64,000 nt of DNA from Candidatus Anammoxibacter sp. GTDB taxonomy: Bacteria; Planctomycetota; Brocadiia; Brocadiales; Anammoxibacteraceae. The notes below the pieces were generated by a model. The model did no database searches, was not told where the DNA came from, and worked only from the letters and a program-made list of their open reading frames with translations. This document shows, in pieces, positions 62,820-64,000 of this stretch. Location of the stretch: the NCBI GenBank assembly GCA_021777105.1, contig JAIQZQ010000112.1, positions 1-64,000 on the forward strand, written 5' to 3'. The position numbers were made by a program, and so were the translations under genes. Positions within the stretch are counted from its first letter, which is position 1, and each line of letters begins with the position of its first letter.

Positions 62820-63596
62820 ATGAAGAACATAACCCAAATCCTTATAATTGAAGACAACCAGATTTTTTCACAGGCGCTTACAAACAGCCTTGAAAAACAT
62901 TACTATGTCTGCAATGCCGCAACTTGCTTGGAGGCTATGGCAATAATCAAGTCAAACCCTTTTTTAAAAGCCATTATCCTGGGCGTTTATGAGCCTGTAA
63001 GCAAAGGCATAGAGGCCATAAAGATTATTAGCGAGCTTTATCAAGGCGCGCGGGTATTTGTTTTAGCAAATGTAAACAGCTATGAACTGGCAAAAGAGTG
63101 CCTGGATTGCAACGTATGTTGCTACCTGGAAAAACCGTTTAATTTGGCGAAACTGAAAGAAAAAATTGATAAAATAACGGAAAATATAAGCCACGAATTC
63201 CTGAAAACGCTATGGAAAGACGAATTTGAATCAAAATTGTCTTCATTAAGCGGCCATATTAAAGCTGTTATTCATTATATCGAAAAGAACCGGCATAGAG
63301 ACTTCAACAGAAACGAGCTTGCAAGCTCCATCAATCTCAACCCCAATTACCTCAGCAGGCTATTTAACAAAGAGTGCGGCATGCCTCTAAAGGAATACAT
63401 CAACATGTTACGCATATTCAAATGCAAAAAAAAACTCGCAAATCAACCCGGCATAAAAATTAAAGACATCGCCGGCCTTATAGGCATGCAAGACGCGTCC
63501 TATTTCTGCCGATTCTTCAAAAAACACACAAACCTAACCCCCCTGCAATTCAAAAACGCCGCTTTATCACGAATTCTTTATAAAAAAAGCCTCTAA
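62820..63596 (+). CDS. AraC-type regulator with a degenerate receiver domain
   Basis: This 258-residue protein's residues ~5-125 form a response-regulator fold: acidic LIIEDNQ and the Lys of LEKPFNLAKL are present, but the phospho-acceptor Asp is replaced by Gly (AIILGVYEP instead of a LLD-x-x-MP form). It is probably a phosphorylation-independent pseudo-receiver. Residues ~150-255 are an AraC-type DNA-binding domain: RNELASSINLNPNYLSRLF and IKIKDIAGLIGMQDASYFCRFF, two helix-turn-helix units. It lies upstream of the SpvB-like gene in the same direction, a candidate target. Confidence 0.88.
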   Translation: MKNITQILIIEDNQIFSQALTNSLEKHYYVCNAATCLEAMAIIKSNPFLKAIILGVYEPVSKGIEAIKIISELYQGARVFVLANVNSYELAKECLDCNVCCYLEKPFNLAKLKEKIDKITENISHEFLKTLWKDEFESKLSSLSGHIKAVIHYIEKNRHRDFNRNELASSINLNPNYLSRLFNKECGMPLKEYINMLRIFKCKKKLANQPGIKIKDIAGLIGMQDASYFCRFFKKHTNLTPLQFKNAALSRILYKKSL

Positions 63597-63642
63597 AATC
63601 CTATAAATGTCATAAATATCCTATCTTTAAAGATCGCAACCC

Positions 63643-63695
63643 GCCAGAAACCAGAAACCAGAATCCAGAATCCAGAATCCAGAATCCAGAATCCC
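63643..63695 (+). repeat. Short tandem repeat, unit CCAGAAT
   Basis: A variant CCAGAAA unit pair is followed by four or five CCAGAAT units in a row, then ATCCCAAAAAAGC. It lies in the 326-bp gap between the AraC-type gene and the SpvB-like gene, which otherwise shows AAAAGTCCTA-type repetition and AT-rich DNA. Confidence 0.7.
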
Positions 63696-63922
63696 AAAAA
63701 AGCCGGAAAAATCCCATAAAAGTCACAAAAGTCCTACAAAGGTTACATAAGTCCTATTTACAAAATAATTAAATTGTATATATTGTAAAAACATTATTAT
63801 GTGTAGTTTTAAGACATTGATTAACCTGTTAATTATATATTATTAAATGATAGTTTTACCTTAAATGAATGGATTTATTACCAATTGATTAAGATCATAT
63901 AATTAATATTTTTAAGACGTTT

Positions 63923-64000
63923 ATGAATAACGAAACATATAATAAAATTACCTCTCAGGAAATATCCCTTCCCAAAGGGGGCGGAGCTATAAAAGGAATC
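63923..64000 (+). CDS. Start of an SpvB/TcC-family toxin-complex protein (partial)
   Basis: The first 26 codons from the ATG at 63923 read to the window edge and contain ITSQEISLPKGGGAIKGI. This is the N-terminal signature (LPKGGGAI-x-GIGEKF) of the SpvB domain, found in Salmonella SpvB and in the B/C-type components of insecticidal Tc toxins, and in large Rhs-like proteins. The gene would continue far beyond the window, typically through a SpvB domain, a beta-propeller or TcdB middle, and Rhs repeats with a variable toxic C-terminus. None of that is visible. AT-rich DNA precedes the ATG, with no clear ribosome site. Confidence 0.75.
   Translation, partial: MNNETYNKITSQEISLPKGGGAIKGI

Noticed and set aside
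1..64000. tRNA, rRNA or replication origin
   Set aside because: No tRNA cloverleaf with CCA-proximal GGTTCGAATCC-type arm, no rRNA core sequence and no DnaA-box cluster were noticed on reading. A covariance-model scan could still find one.

Overview
The window is a bacterial chromosome segment of moderate, AT-leaning base composition, with mostly single-exon genes on both strands and unusually many short repeats between them. The ribosomal protein S2 N-terminus (FGHRASRWNPKMKP followed by an IHIIDL block), the alternative heme-pathway radical SAM enzyme AhbD, large PKD and YVTN surface proteins and a start of an SpvB/TcC-type gene suggest an uncultured member of Planctomycetota or a similarly large-genomed lineage. 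This placement is an inference from protein signatures only.

Region by region: (1) 1-1511 is repeat-rich DNA with the tail of one possible gene. (2) 1512-26637 is a roughly 25-kb block of exported surface proteins, all on the plus strand: two tail-fibre-like paralogs, five PKD-repeat proteins (one with a von Willebrand A domain, two with beta-propellers), one YVTN propeller protein, an IS3 remnant and a decayed copy of the C-terminal module shared by the PKD proteins. (3) 26672-31019 holds a VapBC-type toxin-antitoxin pair, a MATE exporter and a DUF4143 ATPase. (4) 31020-36188 is a peptidoglycan-recycling locus: nagZ, divergent from an SSS symporter, anmK and murQ. (5) 36333-39719 holds HU, a TlpA-like thioredoxin, an AbrB-type regulator and an EVE-domain protein. 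(6) 40928-42505 is a CRISPR array of 12 full repeats with no cas genes in the window; its last repeat is split by a MITE-like insertion. (7) 43837-47607 holds a phosphatase-PilZ fusion and a glyQ-pyrD-pyrK operon. (8) 47755-47917 has a strong promoter, a Fur-type 7-1-7 palindrome and an intrinsic terminator whose loop carries UCCUCC, with no reading frame: a candidate iron-regulated small RNA. (9) 48098-50358 holds a DUF5678/retropepsin-like pair and two Crp/Fnr paralogs with CRP-type sites. (10) 50783-55788 is the rpsB-tsf-pyrH-frr translation operon, apparently continuing into an unknown gene and ahbD. (11) 56450-62059 holds a PAS-GAF protein, a Cys-cluster protein, a solute-binding protein, a DUF4149 membrane protein, a small Cys protein, a second DUF4143 ATPase and a truncated coiled-coil gene. 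(12) 62060-64000 has a palindrome-rich regulatory region, an AraC-type regulator with a degenerate receiver domain, and the first 26 codons of a gene with the SpvB/TcC N-terminal signature, cut by the window edge.

Intergenic DNA is dominated by dispersed palindromic repeat families (called A to H below). They account for most of the short spurious reading frames. No tRNA or rRNA genes were recognised.
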